From NCBI RefSeq assembly GCF_000420025.1, contig NZ_ATUD01000001.1, forward strand, positions 310,001-374,000: a DNA stretch of 64,000 nucleotides, written 5' to 3'. Below, piece after piece: positions 53,801-60,942 of this stretch. The stretch is from Patulibacter americanus DSM 16676. GTDB taxonomy: Bacteria > Actinomycetota > Thermoleophilia > Solirubrobacterales > Solirubrobacteraceae. The notes under the pieces are model-generated. The model did no database searches and was not told where the DNA came from. It worked only from the letters and a program-made list of their open reading frames with translations. Each line of letters starts with the position of its first letter. Within the stretch, counting starts at the first letter, position 1. A program made the position numbers and the translations under genes.

Positions 53801-54686
53801 TGAGGCTGAGGCTCGCTGGAAGGACGGAAGCGATCTCGTCACGGAACTTGCTCAACCACACGCCTTTCCGTTTTCGATTGCCGGCGCTCGCTTCTCGCAC
53901 GGCCGTGACAAGACCGAAACCGCATCTGACCTTCTCGATGTCTGCGAGGCCCTGCACCAAGACGAACGGTTTGACGCAGCCGCCACGCTCGCCGGCATCG
54001 CCTTGTGGCGTGAAGGATTGAGGCCGATGTCCACGGCTACCCGCCTGCCGGCGGCGGCGCTGCTACGGCTGATGGATATTGCCGCTGGGCACGCGTTCTT
54101 CGTAGGCTTCGGCGTCTTCACCGCTCCGATGGCTGAGGACCGCCTCGCCGACGCGATCCGGTGTCTTCCCAAGGGCGCCAAACTCACATTCCACATCGCC
54201 CGCGGAGGGTCTCTGTCCCGAGCCGCGCTCGATTCGGTGTGCGGGACCGTCCTCAATGAGCCAACGCCGCGTGGCGTCGAGGTCCTGGCCACGGCGCTCG
54301 CAAACGTGGAGCATCCGCTCGCCGACATCCCCAACGTCTCCGCGCTGACGAGCGACCGCTACGGAGCCCACGGCGCACTCGTAGCGTTGCTTAGTCGACA
54401 GACCAACGGGGCCTCCCGTGCATTCGGGAGGCAGTGTGCCGCCAGCATCACCGACTCGGTAGTCACCCTGCTCAACGCCGACGCGGTGCAGGCCAGCGAG
54501 GGCTGGGATGACTTCCTGCTCGGGCTAGCGGAGGGTTTGCCAGCCGACTCGGCCCACGAGTACTGGGTGCAGGACGCGATGAACGAAGCCCTGTCCCGCC
54601 GAGTGACTCCGTTGGCGGACGAGAGCTTGTGGACCAAGCTCGATCTCTTCGAGCCACATCCGCTTTCGATCGATTCGGAGGCTTAG
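50874..54686 (+). CDS. Mrr-like nuclease + NACHT NTPase + helical repeat protein, putative single-gene anti-phage STAND system
   Basis: 1270 residues from a GTG start. N-terminal domain (about 1-165): S-F-E-Q-L-I-Q-A-L, then G-D-G-P-D-G-G-R-E (Asp37) and I-V-A-Q-A-K-F (Gln64, Lys66), the D...QxK layout of Mrr-type restriction endonucleases. Central NACHT NTPase: Walker A G-G-P-G-Q-G-K-T-T (268-276), Walker B F-L-V-L-D-G-L-D-E-V-P (376-386), sensor A-T-T-R-P-Q-G-Y (416-423), and a winged-helix-like part with F-E-I-R-S-L-Q-E-F-M-A-A-G. The remaining ~600 residues are helical, Ala/Leu-rich and HEAT-like, the place of a sensor in STAND proteins. No membrane segment. By analogy with Avs/bNACHT systems, ligand binding would drive oligomerisation and nuclease activation. 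Base and codon use differ from neighbours; it separates purL from purQS. Confidence 0.85.
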   Translation: MEYELSRLSSRSFEQLIQALALRHLGEGVVIFGDGPDGGREATYTGTSGYSPSGEPWSGYIVAQAKFRQRPLGTEADGPWALKNLQSELAKFAAAEDGRPRPEYYLFATNAVLSPTTGGLKDQAESTLAQAQADWGLKGYDIWDYDKLVALINNDAEVRTRFGWITAGDVLAAMLDRIEDREPDFARTISNFLQKELISDRFVRLEEAGHTTQEPTHLSRVFVDLPVKGDAFAGPDMFLRHLLDETSVIAAAPGELEPTRAPRVVLKGGPGQGKTTLGQFACQVFRAGLLRDSGALTTEGRAAVEATRSRLEEMQLPFGVGPRFPIRVVLTDFARALTASPPPTLLQWICGRVGQRVGTEISTETFRRWLSTYPWFLVLDGLDEVPANAGRGLVMDAIQDFWVDVAQSQGDVAVLATTRPQGYNREFSPDHFEHRDLADLPSELALNYGSMLAEARYGKDGDRARIVIGRLERAVADNTTAHLMRSPLQVAIMVALVDRLGQPPHERWSLFHEYYEIIYQRERERDTDASPILRDYKPDIDVIHERVGLTLQVLTTFQGHSDPRISTAQLTSIVDSRLEQEGHTSTDSDAISAEIKLAAELRLVFLVGAEQDRVGFEIRSLQEFMAAGALTTGEGDKVVERLRRIAHLPSWRNVVLFGFGRCFVERQHLRPLLLSMCRELDIDETEPFLGRTRAGARLAADLLTERIGQHQPKYRRLIGQHALDALRCADSDLPTQLAAGYSPDLRSVFEPRVLELLHSAVPTWQTSARRCLADLARGGAEWAAAALVSHITEVASRGATFPDLGWLSELDLPIDAVTRALDCGTPAALARIADDEDLGTLVPELAWVRAADGAARVMYPTKEPDLRLRLASVGKAGADAIRSYDNELDASRAWSSPSLILLREAVRFVETANAESLAACLRRIASSFDPSVYAAWRSRLPWPMALALGSAQTEADVLRSSDAAGHAAFGDAADWVEAEARWKDGSDLVTELAQPHAFPFSIAGARFSHGRDKTETASDLLDVCEALHQDERFDAAATLAGIALWREGLRPMSTATRLPAAALLRLMDIAAGHAFFVGFGVFTAPMAEDRLADAIRCLPKGAKLTFHIARGGSLSRAALDSVCGTVLNEPTPRGVEVLATALANVEHPLADIPNVSALTSDRYGAHGALVALLSRQTNGASRAFGRQCAASITDSVVTLLNADAVQASEGWDDFLLGLAEGLPADSAHEYWVQDAMNEALSRRVTPLADESLWTKLDLFEPHPLSIDSEA

Positions 54687-54735
54687 CTGATCACCCACGA
54701 ACGCCCCCACAGGCGTAGCCGCAGCCTAGAGCACG

Positions 54736-55407
54736 TCAGGCCGCGACGCCGCTCAGCAGCGAGCGGAAGAGCACGAGGCCGTCGGCGGAGCCCGTGAGCG
54801 GGTCGACGGCATGCTCGGGGTGCGGCATCAGGCCGACGACGTTGCGGCTCTGGTTGCAGACGCCGGCGACGTCGTCGAGCGAGCCGTTGAAGTTGCCTCC
54901 CGCGGCGTAGCGGAAGACGACCTGGTCGTTCTCCCGGACCTCGGCGAGCATCTCCTCCGGCGCGTACCAGCGGCCGGACTGGTGCTTGGCCGGGATCGAG
55001 AGCAGCTGGCCCGGCTCGGCCGCGGCCGTCCAGGGGGTCGAGGTGGTCTCGACGGAGAGCTCGACCTGGCGGCAGACGAAGCGGCGGTTCGCGTTCTGCA
55101 GCAGCGCGCCCGGGAGCAGGCCGGCGGCGCAGAGGACCTGGAAGCCGTTGCAGATGCCGAGCACCGGACCGCCCTCGCGGGCGAAGTCGGCGACGGCGTC
55201 CATGACGGGGCTCAGCCCGGCGATGGCGCCGGCGCGGAGGTAGTCGCCGTAGGAGAAGCCACCCGGGATGACGACGGCGTCGACGCCCTTGAGGTCGCGG
55301 TCGCGGTGCCAGAGCAGCTCGGCGTCGCCGACGGAGCCGGCGGCGAGGAGCGCGTCGACCTCGTCACACGAGCCCGGAAACTGCGGAACGCCGATGCGGA
55401 GGGCCAT
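54736..55407 (-). CDS. purQ: phosphoribosylformylglycinamidine synthase, glutaminase subunit
   Basis: 223 residues, class I glutaminase supplying ammonia to PurL. Nucleophile elbow G-I-C-N-G-F-Q, His-Glu in M-P-H-P-E-H-A, and N-terminal F-P-G-S-C-D-E and G-G-F-S-Y-G-D-Y-L-R-A-G-A-I. Begins 13 bases after the purS stop; the two form an operon. The usual downstream partner purL is cut off by the oppositely oriented NACHT gene, whose stop lies 49 bases away. Confidence 0.97.
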   Translation of the reverse strand: MALRIGVPQFPGSCDEVDALLAAGSVGDAELLWHRDRDLKGVDAVVIPGGFSYGDYLRAGAIAGLSPVMDAVADFAREGGPVLGICNGFQVLCAAGLLPGALLQNANRRFVCRQVELSVETTSTPWTAAAEPGQLLSIPAKHQSGRWYAPEEMLAEVRENDQVVFRYAAGGNFNGSLDDVAGVCNQSRNVVGLMPHPEHAVDPLTGSADGLVLFRSLLSGVAA

Positions 55408-55420
55408 GACTCGAGGCCCC

Positions 55421-55660
55421 CTACGACGCCGCGGGGACGTCGGTCTGGATCTCGTAGTCCTCGACGAGCGGGTTCACGAGGAGCTTCTCGCACATGGCCT
55501 CGAGCTCGTCCGTGTTCTCCACGTCGAGCTCGACGAGGCGACCGATGCGCACGTTGGACGCCCCGCCGAAGCCGAGCTGCGGCAGCGCCTGCTCGACGGC
55601 GGTGCCCTGCGGATCGAGGATCCCGGCCTTGGGCCGGATGAGGATGCGGACGTGGGGCAT
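55421..55660 (-). CDS. purS: phosphoribosylformylglycinamidine synthase, PurS subunit
   Basis: 79 residues: H-V-R-I-L-I-R-P-K-A-G-I-L-D-P-Q-G, L-G-F-G-G-A-S-N-V-R-I-G-R, and the end V-E-D-Y-E-I, the normal PurS pattern. PurS dimers link PurQ to PurL and help channel ammonia. The frame is open far upstream, but this ATG at 55660 gives the family length. Leads the purS-purQ operon. Confidence 0.95.
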   Translation of the reverse strand: MPHVRILIRPKAGILDPQGTAVEQALPQLGFGGASNVRIGRLVELDVENTDELEAMCEKLLVNPLVEDYEIQTDVPAAS

Positions 55661-55972
55661 CGAAAAGCTCGTGTTCGCGGCGGGGGCGGCGCCCGGAGGG
55701 GCGGCGCGACGACGCCACGGAGGGTACCGGGCCGGTCCGGCGATTCGGCCCCCGGCACCCGACACGGCGCTCCGCGCCGCCGCCGGGCCGGCGGCGCGTG
55801 CGCCCGCCGGGCGTCCTCGAGCCCTGGCGCGAGCCCAGTGACACGGGCGGGCCACCCTGGCGCCGGCCGGCCCCACCAGGCATGATCCGGCCCGCGTGTC
55901 CGGGACATCCCGGAGGTGACGCCGGGGCATCCCGTCTAGGCGGGGACGTGCGCCTGAAGCAGGATCGTCCCC
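55661..55972. promoter_or_regulatory. 312-base divergent intergenic region (purS / membrane protein)
   Basis: No gene seen. A minus-strand TACCCT (55721-55726) is a possible purS -10 with a ~60-base leader. A 10-bp hairpin CGCGCCGCCG, loop CCGGGC, CGGCGGCGCG lies at 55773-55798, and a smaller CGGCGC-TCC-GCGCCG directly before it. No recognised purine riboswitch. Confidence 0.4.
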
Positions 55973-57076
55973 ATGTCCCAGGAACCCTTCGACCGTCCCC
56001 CCTCCGAGCCCGCCGGGCCGCCCCGCGCGGACCGGCCCGGCGCCGACGCCGCCTCTCCAGCCGGCGGTACCGCCCCGACGGACTCCCCCGGCGCCGCGGG
56101 CGGGCCCACGCCCGCGGCGGGGTCGGCACAGGCGGCCGGCCGGCGGATGTCCACCGTGGTACCCCAGGTCGCCGTCGGCGTGGTCGCGCTCGTCGCCGCC
56201 GCCTGGCTCGCCGTCGCCTCGGCGGTGGTCACCCTCTTCGGCGGCATCGCGGCCGTCGCCATCGCGCTCGTCGTCCTCGCCGTCGTGCTGCTCCGGTGGC
56301 ACGGGCGCGGCAGGGGGTGGTTGGCCCTGCCGTTGCTGGCCATCGCCATCCCCGCCGTGGCGGTCGCGGCGACGGGCGAGCGGATCGCCGCGCAGTCCGG
56401 GGTCGAGGTCCACGTACCGCTGACCCCGGAGGAGGTCCCGCGGGATGGCTATCGGACGGGACTCGGCGAGCAGCTCGTCGACCTCCGCCGCCTGACGATC
56501 CCGGCCGGCACCACCGTGGGCGTCAAGGCCCGCTCCGACCTGAGCCGCACGGTCGTCGCCCTCCCCCGCGGCGCCTGCTGGAACCTGGACGTCCGGTGGC
56601 GCACGGGGCGTCTGTGGCTGCCCGGGATCGACGAGCAGCAGTGGGTCGGGGGGCTCGACGCACGGGGCCGCTACGTCGACGCGTGGGCCCGGCGGCGTCG
56701 CGGCGCCTGGTCGCAGGCGTTCGAGGGACGCATCGCGCTCCTGGGTCGCGTCCGGCGGGCGTCGAGCGGCCGATGGGTGTCCCGGGTCGCCGACCCCGGC
56801 GCCCCGACGCTGCGCGTCGAGCTGCGCTCCGCCGGCAGCTCCTTCGTCGTCCGCGACTTCCCCGACGATGTCGAACCGCTCCTGACCCCCACGTGGCCCA
56901 TGACGCTCTCGGCGCCCCTTACCCCGGCGCAGCGCCGCGGGGGCTTCACGACACCGCGCGAGAGCCCGGCGGCGGCACGGGCATGGGAGCGCTACGAGGT
57001 GCGGCGATCGGCGTTCGCCGAGCGTTCGCGGGCGCTGCTCGACGGGGGCTGCGAGCGGAAGGTGGTGACCCCGTGA
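55973..57076 (+). CDS. membrane protein with extracytoplasmic domain, partner of the following two-component system
   Basis: 367 residues. A Pro/Ala-rich cytoplasmic start (1-57) is followed by two or three membrane helices (about 62-130: V-A-V-G-V-V-A-L-V-A-A-A-W-L-A-V, I-A-L-V-V-L-A-V-V-L-L and L-P-L-L-A-I-A-I-P-A-V-A-V). A beta-rich domain then begins V-E-V-H-V-P-L-T-P-E-E-V-P and contains I-P-A-G-T-T-V-G-V-K-A-R-S-D-L-S-R-T-V-V-A-L-P. That part recalls the toastrack domains of LiaF/PspC-type envelope-stress proteins, which also precede a LiaS/LiaR-like pair; this is inference. GTGA overlap with the kinase gene supports a functional unit. Confidence 0.65.
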   Translation: MSQEPFDRPPSEPAGPPRADRPGADAASPAGGTAPTDSPGAAGGPTPAAGSAQAAGRRMSTVVPQVAVGVVALVAAAWLAVASAVVTLFGGIAAVAIALVVLAVVLLRWHGRGRGWLALPLLAIAIPAVAVAATGERIAAQSGVEVHVPLTPEEVPRDGYRTGLGEQLVDLRRLTIPAGTTVGVKARSDLSRTVVALPRGACWNLDVRWRTGRLWLPGIDEQQWVGGLDARGRYVDAWARRRRGAWSQAFEGRIALLGRVRRASSGRWVSRVADPGAPTLRVELRSAGSSFVVRDFPDDVEPLLTPTWPMTLSAPLTPAQRRGGFTTPRESPAAARAWERYEVRRSAFAERSRALLDGGCERKVVTP

Positions 57077-58389
57077 GCGCGTCCGTGCACCCGGGGCCCG
57101 GCTCCCGCCAGGCGCGGCTCGTCGGTCCGGCGCACCGTCTGCGGGCGGACCCGGTGGCGGCGCTCGCCCTCGTGCTCGCAGGGACCGTCGCCCTCACGGC
57201 GCTCGGCTCGCTCGGCCACACGCTGGCTCTCAGCGCGCTGCTCGCCACCACGGGCGTGGTCGTGGCCCGCGCGCTGGCCGTCGCGTGGCGGCGTCGCGTC
57301 ACCATCGTCGGGCCCGCTGTGGGCCTCTCCGTCTACCTCCTCGCCGCGTTCCTCTTCGCGCGCCCGTCCTACGGGACCTGGGCCCAGATGCTCACCCACG
57401 AGCGGATGACGATGGACAAGGCGTTCGGGGGCACCGTGGTGACCCTCGCGCTCGCCGCGCCGGTGCTCGTCTTCGCGGGGACGCGACGGGTCGCCGGCTG
57501 GCGTCGTGCGAGCGTCGGGACGCCGTGGCGCAGCCTCGTTGCCAGTCCCGAGCCCGCCGCGGGGGGCGCGGGTTCCGGTGGGCGACGGAGCACCGGAACG
57601 GAGGCACGACGTGGCGCCGCCGAGGCCGCGACCGGTGCGCTCGCCGCCCTCGTGATCATGATGGCGTACGTCAGCACCGAATCGGCGCAGCGCGGCGCGT
57701 CCGTCGGCACGGTCGTCTTGAGCCCGGTCGTCGGCCTGCTCGCCCTCGTCGGCGCCCCGGCCCTCCTCGCCCTGGTCGTCGTCGGCCGACGCGACCGCGC
57801 GGAGCGCGAGCTGGCGGTGCACCGGCAGGCGGTCGCCGCGCACCTCCACGACTCCGTGCTGCAGACGTTCGCCCTGATCCAGCGCAACCTCCACGACCCC
57901 GAGCGGGTGCGGCGGCTCGTGCGGACCCAGGAGCGCGAGCTGCGGACCTGGCTGTCGGGCCGCGAGGTCGACGCGCTCGAGGCCACCCTCGCCGGCGCGC
58001 TGCGCGCCACCGCCGACCTCGTGGAGGAGGAGCACGGCGTGACCATCGAGGTCGAGATCCTGGACGACGCCGACGTGCTCGAACGCGACCGTCCCCTGCT
58101 CGACGCCACGCGCGAGGCCCTGCGCAACGCCGCGCGTCACGGCGGCGGCGCGGCGATCCGCGTCCTGGCGGAGCGCACCGGACCGCCACACCCGGCGACG
58201 GTCGTCTACGTCCGCGACGACGGCCCCGGGTTCGTGCCCGACGCCGTGGCCCCGGAGCGGCGCGGCGTGCGCGACTCCATCGTCGGGCGGATGGAGGCGG
58301 CCGGCGGCACCGCACGGATCGACACCGCGCCCGGCGCCGGGACCGAGATCGTGCTGACCCTGCCCGACGAGCCCCGGGAGCCCCGATGA
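57073..58389 (+). CDS. sensor histidine kinase, NarL/LiaS/DesK type
   Basis: 438 residues. About six membrane helices in the first 240, with no large outer domain. HisKA_3 dimerisation segment A-A-H-L-H-D-S-V-L-Q-T-F (phospho-accepting His259). ATPase with E-A-L-R-N-A-A-R-H-G-G-G (N-box), D-D-G-P-G-F (G1) and a second Gly-rich lid G-A-G-T-E-I-V-L. A small sensing surface suggests it detects the membrane or the adjacent protein at 55973. GTG start within GTGA; its stop overlaps the regulator start (ATGA). Confidence 0.9.
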   Translation: MSASVHPGPGSRQARLVGPAHRLRADPVAALALVLAGTVALTALGSLGHTLALSALLATTGVVVARALAVAWRRRVTIVGPAVGLSVYLLAAFLFARPSYGTWAQMLTHERMTMDKAFGGTVVTLALAAPVLVFAGTRRVAGWRRASVGTPWRSLVASPEPAAGGAGSGGRRSTGTEARRGAAEAATGALAALVIMMAYVSTESAQRGASVGTVVLSPVVGLLALVGAPALLALVVVGRRDRAERELAVHRQAVAAHLHDSVLQTFALIQRNLHDPERVRRLVRTQERELRTWLSGREVDALEATLAGALRATADLVEEEHGVTIEVEILDDADVLERDRPLLDATREALRNAARHGGGAAIRVLAERTGPPHPATVVYVRDDGPGFVPDAVAPERRGVRDSIVGRMEAAGGTARIDTAPGAGTEIVLTLPDEPREPR

Positions 58390-59057
58390 GCGCCCCGAAC
58401 CCGAACCCCGACCCGTCCACGCCGCCGCGGGTCGTCCTGGTCGACGACCACGAGCTGTTCCGCTCCGGCGTCCGCGGCGAGCTGCGGGACGCGTGCGAGA
58501 TCGTCGGCGAGGCCGGCGACGTCGCCGAGGCCATCGCCACCGTGCTGCGCACCGCCCCCGACGTCGTCCTGCTCGACGTCCACCTGCCGGGGGGCGGCGC
58601 CGTCGAGGTCCTGCGCGCGCTGCGGGCGGCGCGCTGCACCGCGCAGGTCCTGGCGCTCTCCGTCTCGGACGCGCCCGACGACGTGGTGGCGGTCATCCGG
58701 GCCGGGGCGAGCGGCTACGTCACGAAGACCATCAGCCCGGCGGACCTCGTCGACGCGATCCGCACCACCCGCGCCGGCGAGCCGGTCTTCGGGCCGCGGC
58801 TGGCGGCCTTCGTCCTGCGGGCGTTCGCGGACGGCCCGGTCGTCGCGGGCCCCGATGACCTCGAAGGTCTGACGCCCCGCGAGCGCGAGGTCCTCCACCA
58901 CCTCGCCCGGGGCTACGCCTACAAGCAGATCGGGTTGCGGATGGACATCAGTCCCCGCACGGTGGAGTCGCACGTGAGCGCCGTCCTGCGCAAGCTCCAG
59001 CTCACGAGCCGACACGAGGTCAGCCGGTGGGCGGCAGAGCGCGGCCTGCTCGAGTGA
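58386..59057 (+). CDS. NarL/LuxR-type response regulator
   Basis: 223 residues. Receiver domain with V-L-V-D-D-H (acidic pair), phospho-acceptor Asp64 in V-V-L-L-D-V-H-L-P, Ser in A-L-S-V-S and Lys in Y-V-T-K-T. C-terminal LuxR helix-turn-helix: L-T-P-R-E-R-E-V-L-H-H-L-A-R-G-Y-A-Y-K-Q-I and S-P-R-T-V-E-S-H-V-S-A-V-L-R-K-L. Cognate of the overlapping kinase. Targets unknown; likely includes its own operon. Confidence 0.93.
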   Translation: MSAPNPNPDPSTPPRVVLVDDHELFRSGVRGELRDACEIVGEAGDVAEAIATVLRTAPDVVLLDVHLPGGGAVEVLRALRAARCTAQVLALSVSDAPDDVVAVIRAGASGYVTKTISPADLVDAIRTTRAGEPVFGPRLAAFVLRAFADGPVVAGPDDLEGLTPREREVLHHLARGYAYKQIGLRMDISPRTVESHVSAVLRKLQLTSRHEVSRWAAERGLLE

Positions 59058-59247
59058 GGCCGGCGGGTCGGCGGCGCGCCCGGACGGGCGTCTCCCGCCC
59101 AACCGCCCGAACCCCCCGTTCGGACGGCCCCGACGGGTGACGGGACGCACCCCAGCGGGCACCGACCCCTGCGAGCATGGTTGTCGGTCGCACGCAGGTT
59201 CGGTCCGATCGACCGCGCCGCCACTCCGTCCCACGACCGCCTCGCCC

Positions 59248-60507
59248 ATGAGTACCTCCTCCGCCCCCACGGCCGACGCCGCCCCGTCCTCGGACGCCGC
59301 CGCATCGCGCCGCCTACCGATCGCCATCCTCGCGCTGGCGATCGCCGCGTTCGCGATCGGCTCGACGGAGTTCACGATCATCGGGCTGCTGCCCGAGGTC
59401 GCGGAGGACCTCGAGGTCTCCATCCCGACCGCCGGCCTGCTCGTCTCGGGCTACGCGATCGGCGTGGTGATCGGCGCGCCGCTGATGACGGCCGCGGGCA
59501 CGAAGGTGCGTCGCCACCGGCTGCTCCTGATCCTCATGGCGATCTTCACCGTCGGCAACGTGCTGTCGGCGATCGCCCCCTCCTACGGGCTGCTGCTCGT
59601 CAGCCGCGTGCTCTCCGCGCTGCCCCACGGCGCGTTCTTCGGCGTCGCCTCCGTCGTGGCCGCCGAGCTCGTCCCGCCGCACCAGCGCCACAAGGCCGTG
59701 GCCACGATGTTCACGGGCCTGGCGATGTCGAACGTCGTCGGCGTCCCCCTCGGCACCCTGCTGGGCCAGGAGCTCGGCTGGCGCGTGTCCTTCTGGGTGA
59801 TCGCGCTGCTCGGCGTGCTCTCCGCCGTGGCGATCCTGCGCCTGATCCCACCGATGTCCGCCGGATCGTCGCTGCGCAACGAGCTCGCCGCGTTCCGCCG
59901 TGTGCGCGTGTGGCTCGTGCTCGCGATCATCGTCTTCGGCTTCGGCGGGCTGTTCACGATCGTCGGCTACATCAAGCCGCTGATGACGGACGAGGCCGGA
60001 CTCTCGGCCAACGCGGTGCTCCCCGTGCTCGCCGTCCTGGGCCTCGGCATGGTCCTCGGCACGCGCCTCGTCGACCCGATCACCCGCGGCCGTCGGTTGT
60101 CCCACGTCGTCCCGGTGATGCTGACGCTGATGGTCGGCGTGCTGCTGCTCTTCGTCGTCGGCTCGTCGAGCGCCCCGGTGGCGATCCTCCTCGTGTTCCT
60201 CCTCGGGGCCGTCGCCTTCGCCGGGGCGACGCCGATGCAGGCGATGGCGATGGACGTCGCCCGCGAAGCCCCGACCCTCACCTCGGCCGCCGCCCAGGGC
60301 GCGTTCAACCTGGGCAACGCGCTGGGCCCAGCGCTCGGTGGCCTGGCGATCAACGCCGGCTTCGGCTACGCGGCGCTGGGCTGGGTCGGCGCGGCGATCG
60401 GCGCCGTCGGCGTGGCGCTGGCGCTGCTCTTCGTGCGCCTGCAGACGCGGGACGCGGCGGCCGCCGCCGCGGTCCCGCCGCGCGCGGCCGGCTGCCCCGC
60501 GGACTGA
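59248..60507 (+). CDS. MFS transporter, drug/sugar efflux type (AraJ-like)
   Basis: 419 residues, 12 predicted helices. Helix 1 region A-F-A-I-G-S-T-E-F-T-I-I-G-L-L-P-E-V and the motif G-Y-A-I-G-V-V-I-G-A-P belong to the DHA1/AraJ-Cmx subgroup; S-R-V-L-S-A-L-P-H-G-A-F-F-G-V and G-A-F-N-L-G-N-A-L-G-P are further signatures. Members export sugars or drugs such as chloramphenicol; the substrate here is not known. The frame is open upstream; the ATG at 59248 was chosen because it opens a normal cytoplasmic N-terminus. The 190 bases upstream show no clear promoter. Confidence 0.9.
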   Translation: MSTSSAPTADAAPSSDAAASRRLPIAILALAIAAFAIGSTEFTIIGLLPEVAEDLEVSIPTAGLLVSGYAIGVVIGAPLMTAAGTKVRRHRLLLILMAIFTVGNVLSAIAPSYGLLLVSRVLSALPHGAFFGVASVVAAELVPPHQRHKAVATMFTGLAMSNVVGVPLGTLLGQELGWRVSFWVIALLGVLSAVAILRLIPPMSAGSSLRNELAAFRRVRVWLVLAIIVFGFGGLFTIVGYIKPLMTDEAGLSANAVLPVLAVLGLGMVLGTRLVDPITRGRRLSHVVPVMLTLMVGVLLLFVVGSSSAPVAILLVFLLGAVAFAGATPMQAMAMDVAREAPTLTSAAAQGAFNLGNALGPALGGLAINAGFGYAALGWVGAAIGAVGVALALLFVRLQTRDAAAAAAVPPRAAGCPAD

Positions 60508-60542
60508 GCGTCCCCCGCCGTGTCAGTCGTACGCGGGACTGG

Positions 60543-60548
60543 TACAAC
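60543..60548 (+). promoter_or_regulatory. -10-like TACAAC before the small membrane protein
   Basis: Six bases before the GTG at 60555; final base departs from consensus. Confidence 0.3.
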
Positions 60549-60554
60549 CCGGGA

Positions 60555-60842
60555 GTGTCCTCCCCCATGCAGCGCCTGCGCATCGCCTTCGGCCGCCCGA
60601 GCCTGAACGTTCCCCCCGACGGCCGACCGCTGCCTGCGATCGTGCTGGACGCGGTCGTGCGAGGCGCGGTCGCCGGAGCCCTCTTCTTCCTGTTCGGCGT
60701 GCTGTTCGGCGGCATCGGTCTGCGTCAGGCCATCATCTTCGGCGTCTTCATGGCGATCTTCTGGCTCGCCATGGGCCTCTGGGCCCGCCGGAAGGCGTCG
60801 ACGCCGGGAGCCGGCGGGCGGAACGACGCGTCGGCCCCGTAG
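60555..60842 (+). CDS. small two-helix membrane protein
   Basis: 95 residues from a GTG start (or an ATG four codons later). Soluble basic N-terminus (L-R-I-A-F-G-R-P-S), then two membrane helices (G-A-V-A-G-A-L-F-F-L-F-G-V-L-F-G-G-I-G and A-I-I-F-G-V-F-M-A-I-F-W-L-A-M-G-L-W) and a positive tail A-R-R-K-A-S-T-P. No family recognised. Downstream of the MFS gene by 47 bases, possibly co-transcribed; converges on the aldo/keto reductase. Confidence 0.6.
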   Translation: MSSPMQRLRIAFGRPSLNVPPDGRPLPAIVLDAVVRGAVAGALFFLFGVLFGGIGLRQAIIFGVFMAIFWLAMGLWARRKASTPGAGGRNDASAP

Positions 60843-60911
60843 GACGCCGCCCGCGGACGACAGGCCCCGAGCCTTCCCGGTCCGTCGGACCGCAGACGCC
60901 GACCAGTCCCG

Positions 60912-60942
60912 GGCCTGAGGCGGCCGGCGCCCGCCTCAGGCC
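60912..60942. terminator. 12-bp perfect hairpin between converging genes
   Basis: GGCCTGAGGCGG, loop CCGGCGC, CCGCCTCAGGCC. It overlaps the stop codon of the minus-strand reductase gene at 60936 and could end both transcripts. Its GAGGCGG/CCGCCTC core matches the arms of the 39-nt repeats, but the loop differs. Confidence 0.6.

Noticed and set aside
50874..54686. Several minus-strand frames of 60-250 codons inside the NACHT gene as antitoxin or second system component
   Set aside because: None has a plausible start context or coding pattern; all lie within the confidently coding plus-strand gene.
50711..54735. Mobile element boundaries or att sites around the NACHT gene
   Set aside because: I compared 50711-50873 with 54687-54735 by eye and found no direct or inverted repeat and no integrase; transfer is inferred only from position and composition.
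55661..55972. Purine riboswitch upstream of purS
   Set aside because: No conserved purine-aptamer core or three-way junction; the hairpins are simple GC palindromes.
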